Shown here: positions 1 to 6,924 of the stretch, one piece after another
Layout of the letters: every line of letters begins with the position of its first letter
Numbering within the stretch: the stretch's first letter is position 1
Assembly: GCA_046262415.1 (NCBI GenBank)
Contig: JBHEMU010000080.1
Location: 1 to 16,548 of the forward strand
Source: JACDAS01 sp046262415
GTDB taxonomy: Bacteria; Actinomycetota; Thermoleophilia; Gaiellales; Gaiellaceae
Direction: 5' to 3'
Length of the DNA: 16,548 nt
Program-made: the position numbers and the translations under genes
The notes under the pieces: generated by a model
The model's input: the letters and a program-made list of their open reading frames with translations, nothing else
Told to the model about the DNA's origin: nothing
The model's database searches: none

Positions 1-1
1 C

Positions 2-145
2 TCGAATGCCCGCACCGAAGCGGTCAACACGACCCTGCGCCTGATCTGCCGCCGCGCCTACGGCTTCCACTCCGCCGACGCCCTGATCGCGCTCGCGATG
101 CTCACCGTCGGCGGCCTCCGACCCTCACTCCCCGGCCGTGCCTAG
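2..145 (+). CDS. ISL3-family transposase, C-terminal fragment (runs off left edge)
   Basis: An open frame entering from the left edge encodes the last 47 residues of a transposase and ends at TAG 143-145. The motif NARTEAVNTTLRLICRRAYG followed by FHSADALIALAML is the typical end of ISL3-family DDE transposases, which cut and paste their element through a catalytic acidic triad lying upstream, outside this window. Only the C-terminal tail is visible, so integrity of the gene cannot be judged. The assignment rests on recognising the family's conserved tail and is fairly secure at family level. Confidence 0.85.
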   Translation, partial: SNARTEAVNTTLRLICRRAYGFHSADALIALAMLTVGGLRPSLPGRA

Positions 146-170
146 AACCCACGAATCCGTAAGGAGCTCC
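146..170 (+). mobile_element. possible right terminal inverted repeat of the ISL3-type element
   Basis: Directly after the transposase stop the sequence acccacgaatccgtaaggag resembles the inner-to-outer order of ISL3 right ends as I remember them (CCCACGAAATCCGGAAGAGCC-like). The left end is outside the window, so neither the inverted repeat pairing nor the 8-bp target duplication can be checked. Tentative. Confidence 0.3.
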
Positions 171-171
171 C

Positions 172-200
172 TAAAAAGGGTGGCGGGTTTCCCGCCACCC
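172..200 (-). terminator. intrinsic terminator of the amino acid transporter operon
   Basis: Perfect 10-bp stem gggtggcggg (178-187) / cccgccaccc (191-200) with a 3-nt loop. Read on the minus strand the stem is followed at once by TTTTTAG (177-171), the classical rho-independent layout. It lies 56 nt beyond the stop of the last permease, with another hairpin in between, so it should end the minus-strand transcript. It is not a plus-strand terminator, because no T-run follows the stem on that strand. Confidence 0.85.
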
Positions 201-227
201 GCTCCCCCCGAGGGGCGTGCCCAAGGC

Positions 228-254
228 CGCCCGAAGTGCGCAGCACTTCGGGCG
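228..254. repeat. 12-bp perfect hairpin just past the last permease stop
   Basis: cgcccgaagtgc (228-239) pairs perfectly with gcacttcgggcg (243-254) around a gca loop. It starts one base past the permease stop codon (258-256 on the minus strand) and precedes the terminator at 172-200. It has no T-run of its own. It may protect the 3' end of the mRNA or act with the terminator in tandem. Confidence 0.6.
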
Positions 255-255
255 A

Positions 256-936
256 TTACACGAGCCGGCGCTCGAGGTACGCCGCGAGGCGCGTGAGCGG
301 GAAGGAGATCGCGAAGAAGACGACCATCAGGGCGCAGTAGATCTCGAACGCGTGGATCTCGCTCTCGCCGCCCGGGGGCGGGCCCGCCAGGCGCTCGACC
401 TGCCGCTTGCCGGTCTCGAGCAGCTCCGGGGCCCCGATCAGGGCCGCGAGGGTCGTGTTCTGGATCACGTTCACGAGCAGGCTGACCATCGGCGGCAGCA
501 GACGCCGCAGCGCCTGCGGGAGGACGACGAAGGCGTGCCGCCCGAGCCATCCGAAGCCGAGCGCCGCCGCCGCCTCGTGCTGCTCGCGCGGGATCGACTG
601 CACGGCGCCGCGCGTCGCCTCGGCGATCTGGGCGCTCCCCCACAGAGACAGCGCGATCGCGGCTGCCTGGAAGGCGCTGAGCCGGATCCCGCCCAGGGGG
701 AAGCCCGGCAGCGCGAAGTACATGAAGAAGATCGTCACGATCAGCGGCAGCCCGCGCCAGACCTCGATGTAGAGCCGGATCACGGCGCGGAGCGGCAGGA
801 AGTTGATCGTCATCAGCGTGCCGAACAGCACGCCGATCACGGCGCTCGCGGCGACCGCCTCCGCCGCGATCGTCAGCGTGCCGCGAAGGCCCTCCTTCAG
901 CATGTACTCCGCGACCGGGCCGATCCAGTCGGGCAT
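256..936 (-). CDS. polar amino acid ABC transporter permease (HisM/GlnP type), second subunit
   Basis: A 226-residue inner-membrane permease of the His/Glu/Gln/Arg/opine ABC family, normally about 215-250 residues. Hydrophobic segments lie near residues 25-47, 62-80, 88-104, 140-160 and 200-215. The cytoplasmic EAA loop (residues 121 to about 141, EAAAALGFGW then LPQA) is the coupling site for the ATPase. This family works as a permease pair with one ATPase and one binding protein, all four of which are present here. The ATG at 936-934 has only a weak purine stretch (ggacggg) upstream. The gene is last in the operon and is separated from the first permease by a 163-nt structured spacer, unusual where permeases are usually adjacent. 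Substrate is probably a polar or acidic amino acid; the exact one cannot be read from the sequence. Confidence 0.9.
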   Translation of the reverse strand: MPDWIGPVAEYMLKEGLRGTLTIAAEAVAASAVIGVLFGTLMTINFLPLRAVIRLYIEVWRGLPLIVTIFFMYFALPGFPLGGIRLSAFQAAAIALSLWGSAQIAEATRGAVQSIPREQHEAAAALGFGWLGRHAFVVLPQALRRLLPPMVSLLVNVIQNTTLAALIGAPELLETGKRQVERLAGPPPGGESEIHAFEIYCALMVVFFAISFPLTRLAAYLERRLV

Positions 937-950
937 CAGTGTCCCGTCCG

Positions 951-1089
951 GTGACGTTGCCGGATTTCTGGGTCGCGAGCACCAAGCCAGGCTAGGACGC
1001 AGGGAGCCCGCATAGCCGAAGCTATGGGGGCGACCGAGGACGACGCATGGCGCCGCATGATCGCGGCCCAGAAACCGGAGGACGTTGCT
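951..1089 (-). ncRNA. structured palindromic element with UUCG hairpin between the two permease genes
   Basis: The spacer between the permeases is an imperfect long palindrome. Outer arms: 951-978 pairs with 1061-1087 (core tcgcg-ccc-agaaa, then ccgg and acgt blocks, with one G-U pair and small bulges). The centre is catagc (1011-1016) / gctatg (1021-1026), extended by gccc/gggc across one mismatch. On the minus strand, the transcribed strand of the operon, the loop reads C-TTCG-G, the exceptionally stable UUCG tetraloop, which favours an RNA function on that strand. Related short motifs (tgcgtc with a nearby cct) flank the central hairpin on both sides. It could be a mobile palindromic (REP/MITE-like) repeat, a cis-acting RNA or an mRNA-stability element. 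No known riboswitch is recognised. Confidence 0.5.
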
Positions 1090-1099
1090 GGGCGGGGCA

Positions 1100-1786
1100 C
1101 TACCTCGCCTCCTTCGGCAGCGCCAGCCGCGACTCGAGCAGCCGGATCAGCCCGGAGAGGATCCAGACGATCGCGAGGTAGGTGAGCGCCAGCATCGTGT
1201 AGATCGTCGTCCCCTGGAAGGTGATGCTCTCGAGGCTGTACGCCACGTTCGTGACCTCGGCGAAGCTGATCGCCGGCCCGAGCACGGCGGTGTTCTTGAG
1301 CACGGAGACGTACGTGTTGATCGACGACGGCAGCGCGATCCGGCCGCCGAGGGGCAGGGTCACGTTGAAGAACGCCCGCAGCGGCGTGAAGCCGAGCGCG
1401 AGGCCCGCCTCCCGGTAGCGGTAGGGCACGGCCTCGAAGCCGGCCCGGAAGTTCTCCGTGTTGAACGCGCCGCCCCAGATCACGAGCGCGAGCCACGCGG
1501 TCGTGAACGGCTCGAGCCGGATGTCGAACTGCGGCAGGCCGAAGAAGAGGAAGAAGACCTGGACGAGGATCGGCGTGTTCCGGATCACCTCGACGTAGAC
1601 GGCGGCCACCTGGCTGACGACCGGGATCCGGTGCGCGCGCGCCGCTCCGAGGATGACCCCGATCGCGAGGGCACCGGCGATCGCGATCGCCGAGACCTCG
1701 AACGTCTTCATCAGCCCGTCGAGGAACTCGGTCCGGTTGTCCCGGATGACCTGGAACGACCAGTCGATGGCCGCGAGCGGCGTCAT
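1100..1786 (-). CDS. polar amino acid ABC transporter permease (HisM/GlnP type), first subunit
   Basis: A 228-residue membrane permease, full length for the family. The N-terminal region (residues 1-25) precedes a first membrane segment at about 30-50. The motif YVEVIRNTPILVQVFF (64-79) is the family hallmark (usual form E-x-x-R-x-T-P-x-L-V-Q). The EAA loop is at 126 to about 146 (EAGLALGFTP then LPLG). It would form the translocation pore as a heterodimer with the permease encoded downstream. The ATG at 1786-1784 lacks a clear Shine-Dalgarno sequence, and a strong hairpin (1803-1833) stands just upstream, so translation or mRNA level here is probably lower than for the binding protein gene before it. 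The adjacent spacer downstream holds the structured element at 951-1089. Confidence 0.92.
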   Translation of the reverse strand: MTPLAAIDWSFQVIRDNRTEFLDGLMKTFEVSAIAIAGALAIGVILGAARAHRIPVVSQVAAVYVEVIRNTPILVQVFFLFFGLPQFDIRLEPFTTAWLALVIWGGAFNTENFRAGFEAVPYRYREAGLALGFTPLRAFFNVTLPLGGRIALPSSINTYVSVLKNTAVLGPAISFAEVTNVAYSLESITFQGTTIYTMLALTYLAIVWILSGLIRLLESRLALPKEAR

Positions 1787-1802
1787 CGCGCGGCGGCGAA
1801 CG

Positions 1803-1833
1803 GGGAGCGGCCGCGCGTGGCGCGGCCGCTCCC
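1803..1833 (-). promoter_or_regulatory. strong intercistronic hairpin between binding protein and permease
   Basis: gggagcggccgcgc (1803-1816) pairs perfectly with gcgcggccgctccc (1820-1833) around a 3-nt loop. It lies between the stop of the binding protein gene (1851) and the start of the first permease (1786). There is no T-run on either strand. Hairpins in this position in binding-protein transporter operons commonly stabilise the upstream message and reduce downstream expression, giving an excess of binding protein; that role is inferred here. Confidence 0.6.
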
Positions 1834-1850
1834 GAGCCCGACGAGCTCAG

Positions 1851-2771
1851 CTACGAGACGGTGCAATCCGTCGCGGCGTCGCGGTCTTCGGGGTACCGCA
1901 TCGTCCTGCCCGGCCGCGGCACGTTGTTGTCGAAGCCGGCGATCAGCCGCTTCGGCGCGTTCCGCTTGAGGATCGCCAGGAACAGGTCCTTCCGCTGCAT
2001 GCGGCGCAGCGCGAAGTCCACCCAGCGCTTCGTCGCCGTGTCGCCCTTGCGGATCCCGATGCCCCACGGGATCGCGAGGAACTTGTCCCTCGTGATCTTC
2101 ACGTCGCGGTCGGCCGTGACCACGCCCAGCAGGAACGCGTCGTCGAACATGAACGTGTCCGCGCGGCTGTCCTTGACGGTGAGCAGCGCCGCGGCCGGCG
2201 ACTCGACCTCGAGCAGCTTCGTGTCGGGGAGGCAGAGCCTGGTCCACGGCGCGTACAGGGCGCCGCGGGTCGTGACCACGGTCTTTCCCTTCAGGTCGGC
2301 CGTCGAGGCGATGCTCGAGTCCTTCTTCACCAGCAGTCTCCCGGTGGCCGAGTAGTAGGGGATCGAGAAGTCGATCACCTCGGTCCGGGCCTTCGTCCAC
2401 GTCAGCGTCGAGATGATGATGTCGACGCGCTTGGACGTCAGCGCGGGGATCCGGCTCGGGGTCGTCACGCAGACGAACGTGACGCGATTCGCCCTGCCGA
2501 ACGCGTACTGCGTGAACTGGCGGCCCACCTCGACGTCGTAGCCGGCGTTGTCGCCCCTGACGTCGATGAACCCGAACGGCGGGAAGTCGCACTTGACCCC
2601 GATCACCCACCGCTTCCTGCTCTTGACCTCGGCCGGCAGCGGCGGGAACTTCGGCGCCTTCGCCGCAGCCCGCGCTCCCGTTGCTTCCCTGTCGTTCGCG
2701 GCGATGCTCCAGGCCGCGAACGCGGCCGCGGCGAGCGCGACCAGCACCATGGCGATTCCGAGTCGCTTCAT
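1851..2771 (-). CDS. extracellular amino acid-binding protein (SBP_bac_3) of the ABC importer
   Basis: A 306-residue type-3 family solute-binding protein. Residues 1 to about 25 form a signal peptide (MKRLG, then a hydrophobic stretch ending in AAND). There is no lipobox cysteine, so it is secreted or membrane-anchored by the uncleaved helix rather than a classical lipoprotein. Family motifs are visible: FPPFGFID near 63-70, GYDVEVGRQF near 77-86, the VDIIISTLTWTKAR segment followed by IDFSIPYY near 116-140, and the ADLKGKTVV segment. These build the two lobes that close around an amino acid. The ATG at 2771 overlaps the ATPase stop by 4 nt (ATGA), and a strong Shine-Dalgarno (aaggagga) sits inside the last ATPase codons, implying translational coupling. 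The substrate is probably a polar or acidic amino acid; I cannot say which. Confidence 0.9.
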   Translation of the reverse strand: MKRLGIAMVLVALAAAAFAAWSIAANDREATGARAAAKAPKFPPLPAEVKSRKRWVIGVKCDFPPFGFIDVRGDNAGYDVEVGRQFTQYAFGRANRVTFVCVTTPSRIPALTSKRVDIIISTLTWTKARTEVIDFSIPYYSATGRLLVKKDSSIASTADLKGKTVVTTRGALYAPWTRLCLPDTKLLEVESPAAALLTVKDSRADTFMFDDAFLLGVVTADRDVKITRDKFLAIPWGIGIRKGDTATKRWVDFALRRMQRKDLFLAILKRNAPKRLIAGFDNNVPRPGRTMRYPEDRDAATDCTVS

Positions 2772-3604
2772 GCGGCTCCTCCTTCTTCGTCGATTGCGTC
2801 GTCGATCGTCAGCTCCTCCAGCGAGTCCGCCAGCTGCAGCGTACGCCGTAGGAACTGGCGCGTGCGCTCCTGCGCCGGCCGGTCGAGCACGTCCGCCGGC
2901 CGGCCCTGCTCCACGATCCGCCCGTGGTCCATGAAGATCACGCGGTCGCCCACCTCACGCGCGAACTGCATCTCGTGCGTGACCACCAGCATCGTCATGC
3001 CGGTGCGGGCGAGGTCTCGCATCACGATCAGCACCTCGCCCACGAGCTCGGGGTCGAGGGCGGACGTGACCTCGTCGAACAGCATCACGTGCGGCTCCAT
3101 CATCAGCGCCCGCGCGATCGCGACTCGCTGCTGCTGGCCGCCCGAGAGCTGATGCGGGTGCTGCCGCGCCTTCTCGGCGAGGCCGACCGTCGCGAGCAGC
3201 TCGTGGGCGCGAGCCTCGGCCTGCGCGCGCGGCAGCTTCCGGATGCGGCGGGCTGCGATCGTCAGGTTGTCGATCACCCGCAGGTGCGGGAAGAGGTTGA
3301 ACTGCTGGAAGACCATGCCGATCCGCTGCCGCAGCGCGGAGACGTCGGCGTCCTTGCGGGTGATCTCCTCGCCCTCGAAGAAGATCCGTCCGCTGTCCAG
3401 CGGCTCGAGGCGGTTGATGCACCGCAGCAGCGTGCTCTTGCCGCTGCCGCTCGGCCCGATCACGGTCAGCACCTCGCCGGCGTCGACGCTCAGGTCGATC
3501 CCGTCGAGGACCAGGTTGTCGCCGAAGCTCTTGCGGATCGCCTCGGCGCGGACGACCGGGACGCCGGCCGCGGGGGTGGTGTTCGGCTCGAGGGCGTGGA
3601 TCAG
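2768..3604 (-). CDS. amino acid ABC transporter ATPase (GlnQ/HisP type), start codon uncertain
   Basis: Cytoplasmic ATPase that powers the importer. Numbered from the CTG at 3604: Walker A GPSGSGKST (50-58), Q-loop FQQFNLFPH (99-107), signature LSGGQQQR (153-160), Walker B LFDEVTSALD (175-184), H-loop THEM (209-212). The DEVTSALD form, with V instead of the usual P, is frequent in actinobacterial members as I recall. The only standard start candidate near the N-terminus is GTG 3472-3470, which would begin only five residues before Walker A and lose the A-loop strand. The in-frame upstream codons (3610 to 3473) clearly encode the missing family segment (AIRKSFGDN, then LDGIDLSV), so translation must begin earlier. 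No ATG, GTG or TTG exists between the in-frame TAA at 3613-3611 and that segment. CTG 3604 or a nearby ATC are the options, unless a base error hides the start. Confidence 0.88.
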   Translation of the reverse strand: MIHALEPNTTPAAGVPVVRAEAIRKSFGDNLVLDGIDLSVDAGEVLTVIGPSGSGKSTLLRCINRLEPLDSGRIFFEGEEITRKDADVSALRQRIGMVFQQFNLFPHLRVIDNLTIAARRIRKLPRAQAEARAHELLATVGLAEKARQHPHQLSGGQQQRVAIARALMMEPHVMLFDEVTSALDPELVGEVLIVMRDLARTGMTMLVVTHEMQFAREVGDRVIFMDHGRIVEQGRPADVLDRPAQERTRQFLRRTLQLADSLEELTIDDAIDEEGGAA

Positions 3605-3625
3605 CCGATCTTAGACGCGTTCGGA

Positions 3626-6130
3626 TCAGCGCTCCGGCGGCTCCGCGACGTAGATGTGGACGGCGAGCGGTGCGAAGCTGTCCGTGATCGCGCCGTCGAT
3701 CGCGGCCACGCGGCGGTTCTCGTCGAGCACGGTCAGAGGCGCCTGGCCGAGCCACGGGACGCGAATCGTGGCCTGGGTGGCGGTGAAGCCCGCGTTGACG
3801 GCGATCACGTAGGAGGCGCCCTGGTAGCTGCGCGCGCCGGCGCGGACGAGCGGGTGCGCCGCGACGACGGGGGTCGCGGGCGAGAGCAGGGCGGGCCCGA
3901 GCTTCGCGACGTCCCGGGAGACGTCCGCGATCGCCCTCCCGACCGCCGGCGACCAGATCGACGGGAAGAAGCCGAGGCCGTTCGCGCCGCCGGCGATCGC
4001 GAGCCACGACTCGGCGCGCACGGTGGCGGGGGTCACGGCCGTCCGGCCGCCGGGACAGCGCCAGTCGGCTGCCTCGATCCACTGGAAGGTCGCCTTCTGC
4101 GGCGCGAGGCGCACGAGCTCCTGCTGCGAGGACCACACGTCCACCATCCGGTCCGGCCGGCACCACTCCTGCAGCGGGTAGAGGTCGTGCCCGATCACGT
4201 CGGCTCTCGCGATCAGGCCCGGGTACATGCCGCGGCCCGCGGGCAGCGGAGCGGCTCCCGAGTAGAAGTGGTGCGTCAGGGTCAGGAAGCTGAAGCTGCT
4301 CGGGACGCCCGCGGGCGCCGGCGGCAGCGTGTCGCCGGTGAAGCCGAGGGCGTCGGCCTCGTCGGGGTGGAAGTAGCCGATCAGACCGGGGCCGCGGCCT
4401 CCGTCCTTGCCGGCGACGGCGGCGGAGAGGCCCCGGCCGCCGAGCGCGTCGAGCTGTGCCTGGAGGCCGCCGCAGGGGTTCTCGGAGAAGAGGTTGATGC
4501 CGTCGGAGACGTTGGAGCCGTAGCCGTCCGGGCACTGCGACCAGACGATCATCGGGAAGAACGGCTGGCCGTCGAGCAGCATCGCGCCGGCCGACCGGTC
4601 GAGCGAGGGAGTGGGTGAGGCCGGCAGTCCGTGCGTGCGCAGGTCCAGCGTCGCCTGCGCGCGCTGCCCGTCCTCGGTGGTCGCGGTCAGCCAGACGCGA
4701 TACGTCGTGGCGAAGGCGAGGCCCCGCAGCGTCGAGTCGCCCTCGAGGCCGGCCGTCCGCGCCCGCGCCCACAGCGTCCGGCCGCTCGCGGGCAGCCCGT
4801 AGGCGACGCGGATCCTGGCCGGGGTGGTCGTCCGCCACGAGACGGCGCCGGAGAACGCGCCGACGGACGTGGTCCTGAAGCTGGTGATCCGGAGCTCGGC
4901 GGGCGGCACCCTGACGGCGACCGGACGCGGTGGGATCCCGGTCTTCGCGAAGGCGGCGCAGTCGACGTTCCGCGCGGAGACGTCGGCGACGACCTGCTTC
5001 AGCGCGGAGTAGGACGGCTTCGGCGACCAGTCGGCCCAGAGCACGCCCGACTGCCAGCCGGCCAGGTCGGGCTCGTCGGCGAGCAAAAAGTTGAAGTAGG
5101 CGCCGACGCCGGGCTGGCAGGAGGCGATCCGGATCGCGTCGGCGAGCTGCGTGGCGTGATCGGGAGCCGGCCCGGTACGGCGGTCGGACCTGGCCGCGGG
5201 CGACCGGCCCGGCAGAGGCGCCCGATCCGTCTCCCGACCGCGGTAGAGGGCGGCCTTCCCCGGCTCGACCGCAGTCTGGAAGCCCTGGGCCAGGTACCAG
5301 ATCGTCACGCGGCCGCGGCCGGGAAGGGGCTGCGCCGTACCGAGGAATGCGCCCGTCAGCGCCTGCATCAGCTTGCCGTGGTCGCCCAGGCCGACCACGT
5401 CGGCCCCCGGGTGCTTCGTCCAGGGCCGCTCGGCCGAGTGCTCGGCGTGGGGGACGTGGCCGACGGTGTCGAAGAGCGGCTGGCGGCGCTTGCTCGCCCT
5501 GTAGGCGTCCCCCAGGGCCCTGTACCAGGCGGCCGGGCCGTGCGAGAGCCTGGCGACGGGTCGCCGGCGGGCGGCCTGCGAGACGCTGGGCGCGACCACG
5601 TTCGCGGAGGGCCGCACCGCGTGCAGGGTGCTCCAGCAGCGGGAGAGCAGGGCGGCGAAGTCGGCCGGGGCGGCGCTGGAGCCGCGCGCGTGGAACTGCG
5701 GCGACCAGAAGGCGGCGTCGTTCGGATCGTTCCAGACGACCACGTCGTTCACGGTCGGGTACCGCCGAAGGATGTCGGCGGCGAAGTCGCAGAACTGCGC
5801 ACGGGTCGCGTCGCTGCGCGGAGCCTCGTCCGCCCGCCCGTGGACGGTGACGACCAGGCGCATCCCCCAGGTGCCCGCGACGGCCCGCTCGAGGCGGTCG
5901 TCGAGCGCGGGGCCGAGCTTGGACTCGCCCCGCCGCCAGGGGAGGAAGACGCGGACGGCCCTGACGCCGAGGGCGCCGCTGACCGAGGTCGCGAGCTGGG
6001 CTCGCCCCCAGAGCGGCGAGTCCTCGTCCACGCCCACGAAGAAGCCCGGCGCGGCGCGCGAGGGCGAGCAGAGCGCGCCGCCGGCGAGCGCGGCCAGAGC
6101 CAGGATCAGGAGGAGGCGGCGAGCCGACAC
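3626..6130 (-). CDS. large secreted glycosidase-like protein with two barrel-type modules and a central Fn3 domain
   Basis: An 834-residue exported protein. Residues 1 to about 27 form a signal peptide. Residues about 30-385 resemble a clan GH-A (GH5/GH39-like) barrel: VFLPWRRGE (61-69), VVWNDPNDAAFW (131-142), IWYLAQGFQTAV (277-288), and FNFLLADEPDLAGWQSG (346-362) near its end. The usual acid/base motif WNEPN is WNDPN here (D135), and the strand expected to carry the nucleophile reads YLAQG with no glutamate, so this module may not be catalytic. Residues about 412-500 look like a fibronectin type III domain. Residues about 510-830 form a second glycosidase-like module with FFPMIVW (524-530), GYFHPDEAD (585-593), DVIGHDLYP (644-652) and QWIEAADW (683-690). 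Substrate is unknown. The GTG start at 6130 has aggaagg directly against it, unusually close. The gene lies 39 nt from the LysE-type gene and about 20 nt from the ATPase gene, so co-transcription is likely. Confidence 0.7.
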   Translation of the reverse strand: MSARRLLLILALAALAGGALCSPSRAAPGFFVGVDEDSPLWGRAQLATSVSGALGVRAVRVFLPWRRGESKLGPALDDRLERAVAGTWGMRLVVTVHGRADEAPRSDATRAQFCDFAADILRRYPTVNDVVVWNDPNDAAFWSPQFHARGSSAAPADFAALLSRCWSTLHAVRPSANVVAPSVSQAARRRPVARLSHGPAAWYRALGDAYRASKRRQPLFDTVGHVPHAEHSAERPWTKHPGADVVGLGDHGKLMQALTGAFLGTAQPLPGRGRVTIWYLAQGFQTAVEPGKAALYRGRETDRAPLPGRSPAARSDRRTGPAPDHATQLADAIRIASCQPGVGAYFNFLLADEPDLAGWQSGVLWADWSPKPSYSALKQVVADVSARNVDCAAFAKTGIPPRPVAVRVPPAELRITSFRTTSVGAFSGAVSWRTTTPARIRVAYGLPASGRTLWARARTAGLEGDSTLRGLAFATTYRVWLTATTEDGQRAQATLDLRTHGLPASPTPSLDRSAGAMLLDGQPFFPMIVWSQCPDGYGSNVSDGINLFSENPCGGLQAQLDALGGRGLSAAVAGKDGGRGPGLIGYFHPDEADALGFTGDTLPPAPAGVPSSFSFLTLTHHFYSGAAPLPAGRGMYPGLIARADVIGHDLYPLQEWCRPDRMVDVWSSQQELVRLAPQKATFQWIEAADWRCPGGRTAVTPATVRAESWLAIAGGANGLGFFPSIWSPAVGRAIADVSRDVAKLGPALLSPATPVVAAHPLVRAGARSYQGASYVIAVNAGFTATQATIRVPWLGQAPLTVLDENRRVAAIDGAITDSFAPLAVHIYVAEPPER

Positions 6131-6169
6131 CCTTCCTGTCTCGGCACGAACGCGCTCCGGGTAAAGGGG

Positions 6170-6783
6170 TCAGCGCTCGGTCGCCAGGCGGAGGCCGAGG
6201 CCGACGAGCACCGTTCCGGTCAGGCCCTCGAGGGTGCGACGGATCCGGGGGCGCCGGAACAGGTCGCCCGCCTTCGCGACCGCGAGGGCGTAGCCGGTGA
6301 GCCAGGCGAGGGTGAGCGAGCAGAAGAGCAGGCCGAGCGCCAGCAGGCCGGTGAGCGAGGTGGCGAACTGCGGCAGCAGGCTGGTGAAGAACACCGCCAT
6401 CTTCGGATTGCCGAGGTTGCTGATCACGCCTTGCCGGAACGCGACACCGGCGAGAGCTCGCCGCCCTTCCACCCGGGCCCGGGCCGCCCGCCCCGGCCGG
6501 AACGCGGCCCGCAGCGCCTGGGCGCCCAGCAGCACGAGGTACGCGGCCCCCGCCAGCTTCAGGGCCACGAAGGCCGGCTCGGAGGCGAGCAGGAGCGCGG
6601 CCAGGCCGAAGCTCTCGTGGCGACCGACCACAGGGCCTGCCCGGTGGAGACGCCGAGCGCCGTGAAGATCCCGCCGCGGCGGCCGCCCGCCAGCGCGTTT
6701 CGGATCGTGAGCGCCGTGTCCTGCCCCGGCGTCGCGATCACGACGGCGGAGACGGCGAGGAAGGCGGCGAGCTGCGCGACCAC
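6170..6783 (-). pseudogene. LysE/RhtB-family amino acid exporter, frameshifted
   Basis: The N-terminal part (from GTG 6783) reads VAQLAAFLAVSAVVIATPGQ and then DTALTIRNALAGGRRGG up to ALWSVAT, the classic LysE start with the TPGxD motif. The rest lies in another frame from about 6616 down to TGA 6172-6170: ESFGLAALLLASEPAFVALK, then AAYLVLLGAQAL, and the central ISNLGNPKMAVFFTSLLPQF motif. Adding one base around 6613-6625 joins them into about 204 residues, the normal family length, with six expected membrane helices. The family exports amino acids such as lysine, threonine or homoserine. Both halves are otherwise well conserved, so this is either a recent inactivating deletion or a sequencing or assembly error. 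Divergent from the secreted-protein array and 39 nt upstream of the glycosidase-like gene. Confidence 0.8.
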
Positions 6784-6924
6784 GCGCCGGACTCTGCCCG
6801 AATCGGGGGCCCTCGACGAGGGGAAGAGTTTGGGAGCGGCCGCCAGCGGTGATGAAGACGGCGGGGCCTCGACCTTCCTCGACCTCGTGCGTATGAATCG
6901 AACCCTCTCAAAGGAGCGTGAGCG
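6784..6924. promoter_or_regulatory. divergent intergenic region between LysE-type gene and secreted-protein array
   Basis: This 141-bp gap separates two divergent genes and should hold promoters for both the minus-strand block and the plus-strand array. A TATGAAT stretch at 6892-6898 is a possible -10 element for the plus strand, but no convincing -35 was found. On the plus side, aaggag (6911-6916) is a good ribosome binding site 8 nt before the ATG at 6925. Confidence 0.35.

Noticed and set aside
412..501. Possible relation of the glycosidase-like protein's Fn3 domain (residues about 412-500) to the shared tail of the array
   Set aside because: That internal Fn3 domain lacks the GFNVWR, KVNR and YRLVDR signature and resembles ordinary Fn3 domains; it is not the same module. 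The coordinates given are residue positions of that protein.
1653..3152. 499-codon plus-strand open frame opposite the binding protein and ATPase
   Set aside because: Covers two well-recognised transporter genes on the other strand and itself shows no domain.
6062..6130. Lipobox at the N-terminus of the glycosidase-like protein (cysteine at residue 21)
   Set aside because: Residues before the cysteine are G-A-L; leucine at -1 does not fit the small residue required by the lipoprotein signal peptidase.
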